DNA of 23,070 nucleotides from Desulfotignum sp. (GTDB lineage Bacteria > Desulfobacterota > Desulfobacteria > Desulfobacterales > Desulfobacteraceae): NCBI GenBank assembly GCA_011390695.1, contig JAABRW010000414.1:1-23070 (forward strand). The letters are read 5' to 3'. The position numbers were made by a program, and so were the translations under genes. A model generated the notes under the pieces. It made no database searches. It was not told the DNA's origin and saw only the letters and a program-made list of their open reading frames with translations. This document shows positions 8,732 to 16,805 of the stretch, piece after piece (the stretch's first letter is position 1; the number at the start of each line of letters is the position of its first letter).

Positions 8732-8928
8732 ACATTGTCACCGTCTGAAAGCACCTGATCAAAGGTAGCCATTTTTTTATTAACAGACAGTGTGCACACT
8801 TGAGTTGTATCGATCATAAGCGTTTTCAGAAGATCATCAACGGTGGTACCTTTCGAAAGATGCACTTCTTCTATTCCCTGATTTCGATTTTTTCCAAGCG
8901 TGGCAAAAAACATGACATTAACTTTCAT
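8701..8928 (-). CDS. MoaD/ThiS-like ubiquitin-fold sulfur carrier
   Basis: This 75-residue protein of the MoaD/ThiS family starts MKVNVMFFATLG and ends in a Gly-Gly-Gly tail. The C-terminal glycines are the site where such proteins are activated as a thiocarboxylate for molybdopterin synthesis. ATG at 8928 is preferred over TTG at 8931. The gene overlaps the end of the aldehyde ferredoxin oxidoreductase gene by 11 bases, so the two are translationally coupled. Small MoaD-like genes often sit beside genes for this oxidoreductase family, which needs a tungsten- or molybdenum-pterin cofactor. The glycine codons lie in a homopolymeric run of eight bases, a likely slippage spot. Confidence 0.85.
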   Translation of the reverse strand: MKVNVMFFATLGKNRNQGIEEVHLSKGTTVDDLLKTLMIDTTQVCTLSVNKKMATFDQVLSDGDNVTITPPIGGG

Positions 8929-10801
8929 CAATCAGCCATTCCAAATTCAAATCCACTAATTTGCCGCGGGTGGGGTTGCCTTCTTTATCCCACCCAGAAA
9001 TCTCATAATAAAGGGCCAAAGCCCCCTGAAATTCATCCGGATCGATATTTTGTTCCTTGAGAGGACCCGTGGGCATGGGTTCATGCCAGCGGCGGATAAT
9101 CCTGTCGTCCTCAGTTTTAAAACCTTCCCGGTTATTGAAAACCCGCGACATTACATTACTACGTTCTGATACCCTCATCATGTCGTACAGGCTGGTATCC
9201 CAACCGGTAATTGCACGTATGGAATCTACCAGCATTTGAAACGTCATGGCGTGAATGGGCACGGAACAAAAATTACAGATACCATAACAGTTGTTGATTT
9301 GCCAGGCCTTTTGGCCGTTGACAAAGAATCTTACTTTCTGCGCGTTTGTATTAAGGGGTTCAATCGGCTCAAAAATTCCAAGGCCATAGAGTTTGCTTAC
9401 ACCGTCACCCTGGAAAGCGACATCATGAGGGGACTCCATATGTTCAGCTCCGGTTGGTGATAAAGCAAATCCCATACCCATTCCGGTCTTTCCCCGGCCA
9501 TCGTGCATAGGCATCTCTTGTCCTTTGATATGGAAGGCATATTTTTCTGCGCCCTTGCCAATAATATCGGCAGCTTTTCGGACACCCTCAGAAAGAATTT
9601 CACCAATGCCGCGGCGGTTTGCAATTTCTTCTATCAACCAGATCATGGCATCGGCATCCCCCCAGTTCAGAGGGCGACCATCTGTATCGTCTTTAGTGAG
9701 TATTCCCTTTTCAAAACACTCAAAAGCAAACGCAATGACTGAACCCGTAGATATTGTATCAAGCCCCAGAAGATTGCAACGCTGATTGCCGTGGGCTACA
9801 GCCGGTAAATTGTCTATACCGCACATCGAACCTAAGCCGGCGATGGTTTCATATTCCGGTCCACCAAAATGCTTGTTCAGAGGATATTTCTCATCCTTCA
9901 AGGAAACCCGGCGTTTACAACGGACTGCACAGGCGTAACATGTACTGTTTGATTCAAATATGGTGTTATGGTAAGTCTCATGATTAATGCTGTCAGCGCC
10001 TTCAAAAACGCCGTCCCGAAAATTGCGTGTAGGAAGAATCCCTGTAACATTAAGACCTTTTACCAGAATCGTGGTTCCAAATTTTGACAGATTAACATTT
10101 GGGGGATGAACTTTGATCCGGTCATTGTGCCATTCACGGATTACCTTAACCATCTGTGGATCAGCCATCTGTAATTTTTTGTGCCCTCTCACCGCGACAG
10201 CTTTGAGATTCTTCGACCCCATGACAGCCCCCATTCCAGTACGGCCGTTAAAGTGTTCCAGATCGTTCTGAACACAGGCATAAGGGACCATCCTCTCACC
10301 CGCTATCCCGATGGAAGCTACCCGGACCATTTTTTCATTGGTTTCATCCCGGATCTTTTCCAGAGTTTTCCAATTGTCCTGTCCCCAAAGCGCACCTGCA
10401 TCACGGATCTCTACTTTGCCATCATTAATATACAGATAGACAGGTTTAGGCGATCGTCCCGTCAACACCACTGCATCGAATCCCGCAAACTTTAATTCCG
10501 GGCCAAAATATCCACCTGCTTCGGTTCTCCCGATTGCCCCGGTCAATGGTGATTTGGCAGCGACCGTATAACGGCTATAGCCTGATAACGGGGCGCCGGT
10601 GACCACACTGCAGGCAAATACCAGGACATTTTCTTTTGAAAGTGGGTTTAAGCCAGGCTTAAGGTATTTGAGCAAATAATAGGCTGCCAGCGCAGTGCCG
10701 CCCACATAGGTCCGATACCAGGTTTCACTGGGTTCTTCAATCTCCCAGCTGCAGTCTGTCAAATTTACATGCAAAATTTTTCCATTATATCCAAACGGCA
10801 T
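8918..10801 (-). CDS. Aldehyde ferredoxin oxidoreductase, tungsten/molybdenum bis-pterin enzyme
   Basis: This 627-residue member of the AOR family oxidises an aldehyde to the carboxylic acid with ferredoxin as electron acceptor. The N-terminal domain begins GYNGKILHVNLT, followed by the pterin-binding region with GRTEAGGYFGPELK near 91-104. The [4Fe-4S] ligands C288, C291 and C295 form the CX2CX3C motif, and the fourth is probably C505 or C509. GPEYETIAGLGS near 314-325 is also typical. The length is normal. The ATG is preceded by AGGTG that belongs to the end of a short upstream frame. Likely substrates are aldehydes from the iron alcohol dehydrogenases nearby; a sulfonated aldehyde would fit the context. 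It would supply low-potential electrons. Confidence 0.93.
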   Translation of the reverse strand: MPFGYNGKILHVNLTDCSWEIEEPSETWYRTYVGGTALAAYYLLKYLKPGLNPLSKENVLVFACSVVTGAPLSGYSRYTVAAKSPLTGAIGRTEAGGYFGPELKFAGFDAVVLTGRSPKPVYLYINDGKVEIRDAGALWGQDNWKTLEKIRDETNEKMVRVASIGIAGERMVPYACVQNDLEHFNGRTGMGAVMGSKNLKAVAVRGHKKLQMADPQMVKVIREWHNDRIKVHPPNVNLSKFGTTILVKGLNVTGILPTRNFRDGVFEGADSINHETYHNTIFESNSTCYACAVRCKRRVSLKDEKYPLNKHFGGPEYETIAGLGSMCGIDNLPAVAHGNQRCNLLGLDTISTGSVIAFAFECFEKGILTKDDTDGRPLNWGDADAMIWLIEEIANRRGIGEILSEGVRKAADIIGKGAEKYAFHIKGQEMPMHDGRGKTGMGMGFALSPTGAEHMESPHDVAFQGDGVSKLYGLGIFEPIEPLNTNAQKVRFFVNGQKAWQINNCYGICNFCSVPIHAMTFQMLVDSIRAITGWDTSLYDMMRVSERSNVMSRVFNNREGFKTEDDRIIRRWHEPMPTGPLKEQNIDPDEFQGALALYYEISGWDKEGNPTRGKLVDLNLEWLIDES

Positions 10802-10805
10802 GGTT

Positions 10806-10973
10806 TCACCTCATTTTTTGTCGCAACCCGGAGTTAACAATCTTTTTGTCACCAGCGATGAAGGCATTTTTCCATCCTTCTGACGCGATGATTTTCCCTA
10901 GTTTTTTTGTCCCGCCGACTTCAAAAATACTTTTTGCAGGGGACAGGAACTCAAAGATTTTGTTACAATTCAT
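10806..10973 (-). pseudogene. 55-residue N-terminal fragment of an iron-containing alcohol dehydrogenase
   Basis: A short open frame with a perfect AGGAGG six to seven bases upstream reads MNCNKIFEFLSPAKSI and continues to a TGA at 10806-10808, four bases before the AOR start codon. It aligns along its whole length with the N-terminus of the complete alcohol dehydrogenase at 7434-8612: FEFLSPAKSIFEVGG against FELYFPTKVIFGVGI, then the K/G-rich helix and the beta-strand before the GDKKIVNSG / TDPGVSKAN turn. The remaining 330 or so residues, including the metal site, are missing. The two copies have diverged, so this is the remnant of a second dehydrogenase gene. The frame itself is intact, so it may still be translated as a small peptide that couples into AOR. 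Confidence 0.72.
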
Positions 10974-11186
10974 CAGTCCTCCTCTTTTTGTTAAGCACTG
11001 TTCAGCAGACAGGCAATTTCAGCTGTGCTTTGTCATGCTGAGGCATGCCATCTCTGTTGTTATTGAACTGAATATTTAGTAAAAAATTTGTATCTGCATA
11101 TAAATGTACATCTATTTATTCTTTGCATTCGAACAACTCGTATTTCAAAAGAAAGCGGTAAGGTTTTAAAGACCAGGGAATTACGC

Positions 11187-11951
11187 TTACCAAAGAATTC
11201 GAAGTCCGATGAAAAATATGATCAAAAGAATCATTATCCTGAACATTTCCTGAGGTATCCGCTTGTTCAGGTAGTTTCCCACAAAGCCGCCGAGGATGAT
11301 CACCGGTGATAGAGCGGCTACCATGAGCATGACCTGGCTGGTTATGATTTGGATTTTCATGTAGGCCCCGATTTTGAAAAGGTTGGTCAGGGCGAAAAAA
11401 AAGACCAGGGTTCCCACAAAGACCCGGGAACCGGTGTTTTTTTGGAACATGAAAACACTCATCATGAGGCCGCCGGCATGGGCCACGGTGCTGGCAATTC
11501 CTCCCAGAAGCCCGAACAGCATGGTAACCACCGGGCGGCTTTCGGCTTGTTTTGCCGGTCCGGATGCCTGTCTTTCCTTTTTTGGATACCGTTTCCAGGC
11601 GGTTATAATTATGTGTATGGATGAAAAAACCAGGGCAAAAACACCGATGATCTGTTTGAACAGGTGTTCGGGGGTGATGTCTATGAGGTAGCATCCGATG
11701 ATGACACCCAGGGCGGCAAAGGGGAGCAGAAAGGATAATTCTTTTTTATCCCATTCCATCCAGTAATTTTTTACCCCGACGATATCGGAAATCAACATGG
11801 CTGGTGCACCCAGTCCCAGTGCCAGTTTCGGTGGAAGCACCAGAGTAAGAATGGGCAAAAGAAAAATACCGGCACCGACGCCGACGCCGTTCTTGATCAC
11901 ACCTGAACCAAAAACCGCCACGCTGATAATAAGTATGTCAACCGGTGACAT
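11187..11951 (-). CDS. TauE/SafE-family membrane protein, putative sulfite/sulfonate exporter
   Basis: This 254-residue integral membrane protein has about eight hydrophobic helices and the internal repeat of the TauE/SafE family. GSGVIKNGVGVGAGIFLLPI near the N-terminus and a mid-protein GLLGGIASTVAHAGG are typical. Family members are linked to export of sulfite or sulfoacetate in bacteria degrading organosulfonates. Here it lies in the same direction as suyAB, whose product is sulfite, with the hydratase genes between. No strong ribosome binding site is seen before the ATG. About 200 bases separate it from the hydratase gene upstream; they hold only a weak inverted repeat (TTCAGGC at 11997, GCCTGAA at 12017). 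Direction of transport and substrate are inferred. Confidence 0.8.
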   Translation of the reverse strand: MSPVDILIISVAVFGSGVIKNGVGVGAGIFLLPILTLVLPPKLALGLGAPAMLISDIVGVKNYWMEWDKKELSFLLPFAALGVIIGCYLIDITPEHLFKQIIGVFALVFSSIHIIITAWKRYPKKERQASGPAKQAESRPVVTMLFGLLGGIASTVAHAGGLMMSVFMFQKNTGSRVFVGTLVFFFALTNLFKIGAYMKIQIITSQVMLMVAALSPVIILGGFVGNYLNKRIPQEMFRIMILLIIFFIGLRILW

Positions 11952-12150
11952 GGACTTTATTCCGATTCCATCAAAGGGTTGTCGTGCTTAAAACTGTTCA
12001 GGCGCCGCTGGTTTAGGCCTGAATGGGTTTGGGGCGCATGATGCTTGCATTAATCCATCAATCTTCACATGGTTTTCCCCGGCACTTGATGATCACGCAG
12101 GCGGATCGAGAGACCTGTAAGCGCGGGCGATCGGGACGTGTCTATTTTCA

Positions 12151-12747
12151 TTATGCTTCGATGCCCAACCGGTGATAAATTTCAGGCAGCCTTTTGCGTG
12201 TTTTTTCCTTGACTTCTTCAAACAGGTGCCTGCCGTGGCTGTCCATGGCCACGGTCAATGGGCCGAAATCTTTGACACGAAATTTGTACAGGGCCTCCGG
12301 ATGGAGATGCTCCCAGTAGACGGCCTCAATTTCCTGTATCTGGAGTGTTTCAAGGGCTGCTGAACCGCCCACGATGGCCAGGTATACTGCGGCATGCTCC
12401 TGCATGGCCTTGAGGCTGCCCTCGTACAGACCACCTTTACCGATAATGGCCTTAACACCGTACTGGCCGATGAGATCAGGTGAGAACCGTTCCATACGGG
12501 TGCTGGTGGTCGTGCCCACGCAGATTTTTTCCCACGTATCTCCAACTTTTTTCAGGCTGGGGGCGGTGTGGATGCAGGGCATTCCTTCAAGACTTACCGG
12601 TGGGGTATGCCCTTGATCGAACATGTAGATCTGGGTCAGGTCCCGGATACCGAACAGGGTTCCGTCAAAGTAAACGATGTCCTCGGCGTGAAGCCCCCTG
12701 ATGACGTCCTCGGAAAAAGGAGTTTGAAGGTGGTGAGTTTTTGCCAT
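12151..12747 (-). CDS. Class I fumarase/tartrate dehydratase-type hydratase, beta subunit
   Basis: This 198-residue small subunit of a two-part [4Fe-4S] hydro-lyase pairs with the alpha subunit encoded 21 bases upstream; AAGGAG lies eight bases before its ATG. The family signature is present as VGTTTSTRMERF near 77-88, IGKGGL near 102-107 and AMDSHG further on. The pattern GDTWEKICVG and the VKDFGPLTVAMDSHG segment resemble TtdB more than FumB-type domains. The segment that usually reads like T-x-R-D-x-A/C-H-K/R-R is GIRDLTQIY here (about 33-41). Arg-Asp is kept, but the histidine and following basic residues are lost. That hints at a different substrate. Fumarate, tartrate and, from context, 3-sulfoacrylate are candidates. 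Confidence 0.85.
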   Translation of the reverse strand: MAKTHHLQTPFSEDVIRGLHAEDIVYFDGTLFGIRDLTQIYMFDQGHTPPVSLEGMPCIHTAPSLKKVGDTWEKICVGTTTSTRMERFSPDLIGQYGVKAIIGKGGLYEGSLKAMQEHAAVYLAIVGGSAALETLQIQEIEAVYWEHLHPEALYKFRVKDFGPLTVAMDSHGRHLFEEVKEKTRKRLPEIYHRLGIEA

Positions 12748-12768
12748 TCGTTGATCTCCTTGTAATGA

Positions 12769-13650
12769 TTAATATCCGTATTCCACGCGGCCGTCAGGGT
12801 ATATTTGGGCCCTGGCACGCCGTGCCGGCCAGCACTGGGTGTTGATGGCAATGGGGTTCTGGGTAATGTGCGTGTGGGCGGTTTCAATGTGGACAGCCAG
12901 TGTGGTGATATCTCCCCCGAGCCCCATGGGACCTCGGCCCATGTCATTGATGGCCTCTTCAAGTTCTTGTTCTAATTTGGCTATCTCAGGATCATGGTGG
13001 CGCTGACCCACTGGACGGGCAATGGCTTCCTTGGCAAGTTTCATGACAAGGTCCGCAGTTCCGCCGAGGCCCACACCGATGATTCCGGGCGGGCAGGGGT
13101 TTGCACCGGTTTCAAAGACCGTGTCGATGACGAATTTTTTGAGTGCTGAAATACCGTGGGCAGGATAGAACATTTTCATTTTGCTCATGTTTTCTGATCC
13201 CGACCCTTTGGGGATCATCAGGATATCCAGATGCTCTGCATCCTCGATGAAATCATAATGTATCACGGGCAGCCCTTCTCCCACCGATGTCTGAGGATTG
13301 ACCCGGGTCAGGGTATGGGTTGAACTCCCCCGAAAAGGAAATTCCTGGGTAGCCCGCCTGGCACCCATATTTAACCGTTTTTTGATCTGAAACCCGTTCC
13401 AGGGAAACCGGGAACCGATTTTCACCATGTAAATAGGAAGGCCCGTGTCTTGGCAGATCAAGGTTTTATGTTCATCCGCCACCTCGATGGTTTTGAAGAT
13501 CGCCTTGAAAACTTCACGGGCCGTGGGATTGGTTTCTTTGTGATAGGCACGTTTCAATGCTTCCCGGACATCCGGCGGCAAGTCGCACAGGGCGCGGATG
13601 TATGTTTCCTTGGCAGCATCTTCAACAATCTGGTAATCAATTTCAGCCAT
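12769..13650 (-). CDS. Class I fumarase/tartrate dehydratase-type hydratase, alpha subunit
   Basis: This 293-residue catalytic subunit carries the [4Fe-4S] cluster that binds the substrate hydroxyl group. The three cluster cysteines are C66 (ICQDTG), C186 (NPCPPGIIGVGLGG) and C273 (NTQCWPARRA), all in the usual contexts. Length and order match stand-alone alpha subunits of the tartrate/fumarate hydratase family. GGAGG seven bases upstream fixes the start at 13650. It follows suyB by 171 bases, in the same direction. The known reaction of the family is reversible hydration of fumarate to L-malate, or dehydration of tartrate. Placement directly after suyAB raises the possibility that it hydrates a sulfonated fumarate analogue to sulfolactate. 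Confidence 0.9.
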   Translation of the reverse strand: MAEIDYQIVEDAAKETYIRALCDLPPDVREALKRAYHKETNPTAREVFKAIFKTIEVADEHKTLICQDTGLPIYMVKIGSRFPWNGFQIKKRLNMGARRATQEFPFRGSSTHTLTRVNPQTSVGEGLPVIHYDFIEDAEHLDILMIPKGSGSENMSKMKMFYPAHGISALKKFVIDTVFETGANPCPPGIIGVGLGGTADLVMKLAKEAIARPVGQRHHDPEIAKLEQELEEAINDMGRGPMGLGGDITTLAVHIETAHTHITQNPIAINTQCWPARRARAQIYPDGRVEYGY

Positions 13651-13707
13651 TATTAGTCCTCCAGAGGATGATATGTCCGATTCCTTTTCTTTTAATGGTG
13701 AGCAGGT

Positions 13708-13745
13708 GTGCCGGCAGAATTGGGTGAAATTCCGTTTGCCGGCAC
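13708..13745. other. Hairpin between suyB and the hydratase alpha gene
   Basis: GTGCCGGCA (13708-13716) is perfectly complementary to TGCCGGCAC (13737-13745). A further 5-bp stem (GAATT 717-721 with AATTC 728-732) lies inside the loop. No T-run follows on the - strand, so it is more likely an mRNA-processing or partial attenuation element than a complete terminator. Confidence 0.4.
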
Positions 13746-13821
13746 GGGCCGCTCATGACACTTCAAAGAACAAGCTTGAAGCGGTCTTTTAAAAAATCGG
13801 CCGTTGCTGTCCCGTTAATGA

Positions 13822-14985
13822 TTATGCACTCTCATACAGTTTGGTTAAAACATACTCTTCATGTCCCAGCACTTCCTGAGCGGTCAGCCGGCCGTTGCAT
13901 GTGCGGATCAGCAGCCCGAGCAAATTGATCCCTGATTCGTCCAGGGTCATTTCTCCCCGCAGGATGGCGGAACAATCATAGTCTATGTGTTCGGACATGT
14001 CACTGGCTGTCCGCGGATTGGCCGTCAATTTGATCACCGGTTCGATGGGGTTGCCGATGATATTGCCCTGACCGGTGGGGAAAAAATGGGCCACAAATCC
14101 GGCAGCTGCCCAGAGGGTCACAGCTTCAGCCGCAGCGCTGGAAGAATCCATATACCACAGTCCGGGACCGGTGGGGGTAACGGCTTTATCCAAAGCGCCT
14201 TCATAATTGATGGTTTTGCCGATTTTCTGGACATTGCCGAAGGCTTTTTCTTCGATGGTGGTCAATCCGCCGGCAATGTTTCCCTTGGTGGGCTGGCTTC
14301 CGGAAAGGTCATCGGTTTTGTTCCGGTCGATCATGGCCGCATACCGGTCAAAAAAGTACGTGAACTGTTCGGCTGCTTCCGGGGTTTTGGCCCGCTGTTT
14401 CACCGTGTCTTCCGCCCCGGTGATTTCACTGGTTTCGCCAAAAGAGCAGGTGCCGCCTATAGTAACCAGTTTTTCAAAGGCATTGCCGACACTGGGGTTG
14501 GATGCCAGGCCGGAGGTGGTGTCGGATTCTCCGCATTTGGTGGACACCCAGATTTCGCTCAGGTCGCAGGGTTCTCTTTTGAGCTCGCTGGCCCAGTGCA
14601 CATATTCCTTGGCTTTCCATGAAGCCATTTCAACGGTTTTGATATCCCCATGGCGCTCAATGGCAAAACCACTCACTGGTTTGCCTGTTTTGGCAATTCC
14701 TTCGACAACGCGGTTGGTCCATTCCGGTTCGATCCCGATGACCACAACAGCTGCTACATTGGGATTGGCGCCGGTACCGATCAGGGTTCGAAAAAACAGC
14801 TCCAGATCTTCACCGAACTGAAGCCGGCCATAGGCATGAGGCAGGGCTTTGCAGCCCTTGATGTTGTGGGCCACATTTTCACTGGCGGCATTGCTCAGAT
14901 CATCCAAAGGAAGGATGATGACGTGATTCCGGATGCCGACGCGGCCGTTTTCACGGCGATATGCCATAACGGTAGGGTTCTCCAT
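13822..14985 (-). CDS. suyB: (2R)-sulfolactate sulfo-lyase, large subunit SuyB (UxaA family)
   Basis: SuyAB cleaves the C-S bond of (2R)-3-sulfolactate to give pyruvate and sulfite. This protein begins [20 protein letters not shown] and continues with [47 protein letters not shown] and [19 protein letters not shown]. These match my recollection of SuyB more closely than altronate or galactarate dehydratases, which are about 500 residues and usually include the SAF domain. ATG 14985 is chosen over GTG 14994 because AAGGAGG lies eight bases before it. It gives 387 residues and starts two bases after the suyA stop. Altronate dehydratase-like activity is the main alternative. Confidence 0.85.
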   Translation of the reverse strand: MENPTVMAYRRENGRVGIRNHVIILPLDDLSNAASENVAHNIKGCKALPHAYGRLQFGEDLELFFRTLIGTGANPNVAAVVVIGIEPEWTNRVVEGIAKTGKPVSGFAIERHGDIKTVEMASWKAKEYVHWASELKREPCDLSEIWVSTKCGESDTTSGLASNPSVGNAFEKLVTIGGTCSFGETSEITGAEDTVKQRAKTPEAAEQFTYFFDRYAAMIDRNKTDDLSGSQPTKGNIAGGLTTIEEKAFGNVQKIGKTINYEGALDKAVTPTGPGLWYMDSSSAAAEAVTLWAAAGFVAHFFPTGQGNIIGNPIEPVIKLTANPRTASDMSEHIDYDCSAILRGEMTLDESGINLLGLLIRTCNGRLTAQEVLGHEEYVLTKLYESA

Positions 14986-14987
14986 GA

Positions 14988-15266
14988 TTACCACCTCCTT
15001 GTTTTCAAATTGTGAATATGAACATGTTGGCCTTTTTTGATGGGCTCAGATACCCGTCCGATATCTGCACCATATTTTATGACGGACGCGTCTGTTTCAT
15101 GGTCTTGTATAGCAATTTTATGTCCCAGGGGAATATCCTGAGAGACTGTTACTTCCAGCTGTTTTTGGTTGTCCATGAAAAGTCCTTGGACCGTTTCGCC
15201 AGAATTGATTGGAACCGTTGCGACACCAACTGTATCCAATTTTTCGTGAATTAGAAATTGAATCAT
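14988..15266 (-). CDS. suyA: (2R)-sulfolactate sulfo-lyase, small subunit SuyA (SAF domain)
   Basis: This 92-residue single SAF-domain protein is the small partner of the UxaA-family enzyme encoded next. SAF features include the VHIHNLKT end and the repeated IPLGHKIAI / IKKGQHVHI pattern. The frame is open from an ATG at 15281, but that codon lacks a ribosome binding site. The ATG at 15264-15266 has GGAGG eight bases upstream. The stop is followed two bases later by the suyB start. It lies 107 bases downstream of the cytochrome b-c gene on the same strand. Confidence 0.83.
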   Translation of the reverse strand: MIQFLIHEKLDTVGVATVPINSGETVQGLFMDNQKQLEVTVSQDIPLGHKIAIQDHETDASVIKYGADIGRVSEPIKKGQHVHIHNLKTRRW

Positions 15267-15373
15267 GCTGCTTTCCTCCATTGATAATGATGACTATTTA
15301 CGGTTATTTGTCGGCCGGTCCGCATCCGAAAATATGCGTTAGGCCATAAAAATATTTTAAAGTCTTTGTTCGT

Positions 15374-16804
15374 TTAATCAGTACCGTTCAAAACGGGTGT
15401 CATCGGCATAATATCATCCTTCTTAATGGTGCGTGGTTTGTTCTTCTTGAAATCTAAAGCCAGAATAAAATCGCTTAAGTCTAAGAGTTCATTTTCCTGG
15501 AGAGCGTATTTGGGCATAATGGAAAACCGGCTCTGGGATTGAGGGTCTTTGATAAACGCCGTCAAAAACTCCCGGGTTCGACCTTTGGCCTTCATATTTG
15601 AAAGGTCTGGCCCTATCCTGCGGCCACCCTTTCCCATGATGTTATGGCAGTAGGCGCATTCTTGTTGTGCATATATTCGGAGGCCATGGTTTTCCGTCCT
15701 GGACAGGGTCCGGTCAGGAATCACGAATGTGTTACCGTAGCTTAGCGTCCCGGCAAATCCGGTCACGGTCAGATAGACAATACCGACAACGACGGTAACG
15801 CCAGCTGAGACAGCCAGGGGCCGGTTGACGCTGCCGATAAATTTTGATTTTTCGATGAACGGCAGGGCGAACAAGAGCATTACACCAAGGGCTGGAATCA
15901 CTAAGCTGCCGATCACCTCGGTGGAACCTGAAAAATAAGTGAGGAGCTGGAAGAGCCACATGTAATACCATTCTGGGCGGGGCAGATAACTTTCATCAAT
16001 GGTTCGTGCAATTTCTTCCCTGGGGATTTCCCCAAAGAGGGACAAGAGGAGAATAATGCATAAAACTACCAGGAATACCAGTGAGCTTCGGGCCATGTGT
16101 TCAGGAAAAAATCTGTATATCCGGTTTGCTTTTCCGGAAGAATCAGCAGGCTTTGACGATTCATGCTCGCATACGCCGTGGAGGCGGACAAGATAGATGT
16201 GTCCGGCGATCAGCATCAGCATCAAGGAAGGCAGGACCAGCATATGAATCGCATAGAAACGGGTGATGGTAAAACCGGAAATGTCATCGCCGGACAACAA
16301 CAGGTTGGTGATTAACGGTCCGATCACCGGAAGGTCCTTGGGGATGTTCGCGCTGACAACAGTTGCCCAGAAGGCTTTCTGGTCCCATGGCAAAAGGTAG
16401 CCGGTAAAACCCAGACCAAGGGTAATCAGGAGCAGGCAAACACCGAAAATCCATGTCAGTTCCCGGGGTGCTTTAAAGGAACCAGAAAAGAAGACTGCAA
16501 TCAGATGCAAGAAGACCGCCAAGACCATGGCTCCGGCACCCCAGTGATGAAATCCCCGCAGAAGTGAGCCTGCGGGAACCTCGTTCATGATGTAGTCAAT
16601 AGAGGCGTATGCCTTGTCCGGAGATGGGTTGTAATACATGGCAAGGAACATCCCGGTCACTGCCATGAGGCCGAACAGGAGAACACACAGGCTGCCCAGG
16701 GTCGCGGACCAGCCTAAGTTCGATGGCAGTTTTTTATCAAGAAAGGGTTTCAGGTGAACTTCCCAGCCAATTCGTTGAGATATGATTTTGCTGAATTTTG
16801 ACAT
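15374..16804 (-). CDS. Cytochrome b (b6-type plus subunit-IV region) fused to a C-terminal cytochrome c
   Basis: This 476-residue quinol-oxidising subunit of a bc-type complex carries an N-terminal four-helix haem-b domain. It has H86/H87 and H100 in one helix and H187 and H202 in another, the spacing of cytochrome b6. The quinol-site motif PEWY is at 277-280, followed by three more helices. A C-terminal domain carries a haem-c motif CAYCH (383-387) and a likely axial methionine M430 in SIMPKY. Full-length cytochrome b and a monohaem cytochrome c are thus in one chain. Its start codon is one base after the stop of the SdhB-Rieske gene, so the two are translationally coupled. It is the natural partner of that gene's Rieske domain. 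Confidence 0.9.
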   Translation of the reverse strand: MSKFSKIISQRIGWEVHLKPFLDKKLPSNLGWSATLGSLCVLLFGLMAVTGMFLAMYYNPSPDKAYASIDYIMNEVPAGSLLRGFHHWGAGAMVLAVFLHLIAVFFSGSFKAPRELTWIFGVCLLLITLGLGFTGYLLPWDQKAFWATVVSANIPKDLPVIGPLITNLLLSGDDISGFTITRFYAIHMLVLPSLMLMLIAGHIYLVRLHGVCEHESSKPADSSGKANRIYRFFPEHMARSSLVFLVVLCIILLLSLFGEIPREEIARTIDESYLPRPEWYYMWLFQLLTYFSGSTEVIGSLVIPALGVMLLFALPFIEKSKFIGSVNRPLAVSAGVTVVVGIVYLTVTGFAGTLSYGNTFVIPDRTLSRTENHGLRIYAQQECAYCHNIMGKGGRRIGPDLSNMKAKGRTREFLTAFIKDPQSQSRFSIMPKYALQENELLDLSDFILALDFKKNKPRTIKKDDIMPMTPVLNGTD

Positions 16805-16805
16805 A

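Noticed and set aside
10846..11079. 77-codon frame on the + strand
   Set aside because: It overlaps the alcohol dehydrogenase fragment on the opposite strand and has no ribosome binding site or recognisable protein.
10974..11186. Possible promoter for the AOR operon in the AT-rich gap downstream of the TauE gene
   Set aside because: No -35/-10 pair with good spacing and no -24/-12 element could be supported. A GC-N9-CC pattern at 11038-11050 has the wrong spacing.
11116..11694. 192-codon frame on the - strand, overlapping the TauE gene in another frame
   Set aside because: Its composition is rich in His, Pro and Arg without domains. The TauE frame over the same DNA encodes clear membrane helices.
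12040..12060. GC-N10-CC pattern on the + strand near 12044, read as a - strand sigma-54 promoter for the TauE gene
   Set aside because: Only the GG and GC positions fit. The remaining bases (TGGATTA...AAGCA) do not match the consensus.
13758..13800. CTTCAA/TTGAAG hairpin followed by TCTTTT as a terminator
   Set aside because: It is oriented for the + strand, where no gene is transcribed, so it probably does not terminate the suy transcript.
13987..14622. 211-codon + strand frame opposite suyB
   Set aside because: It is a shadow of the suyB coding sequence, with Gly/Phe-rich low-complexity translation and no family resemblance.
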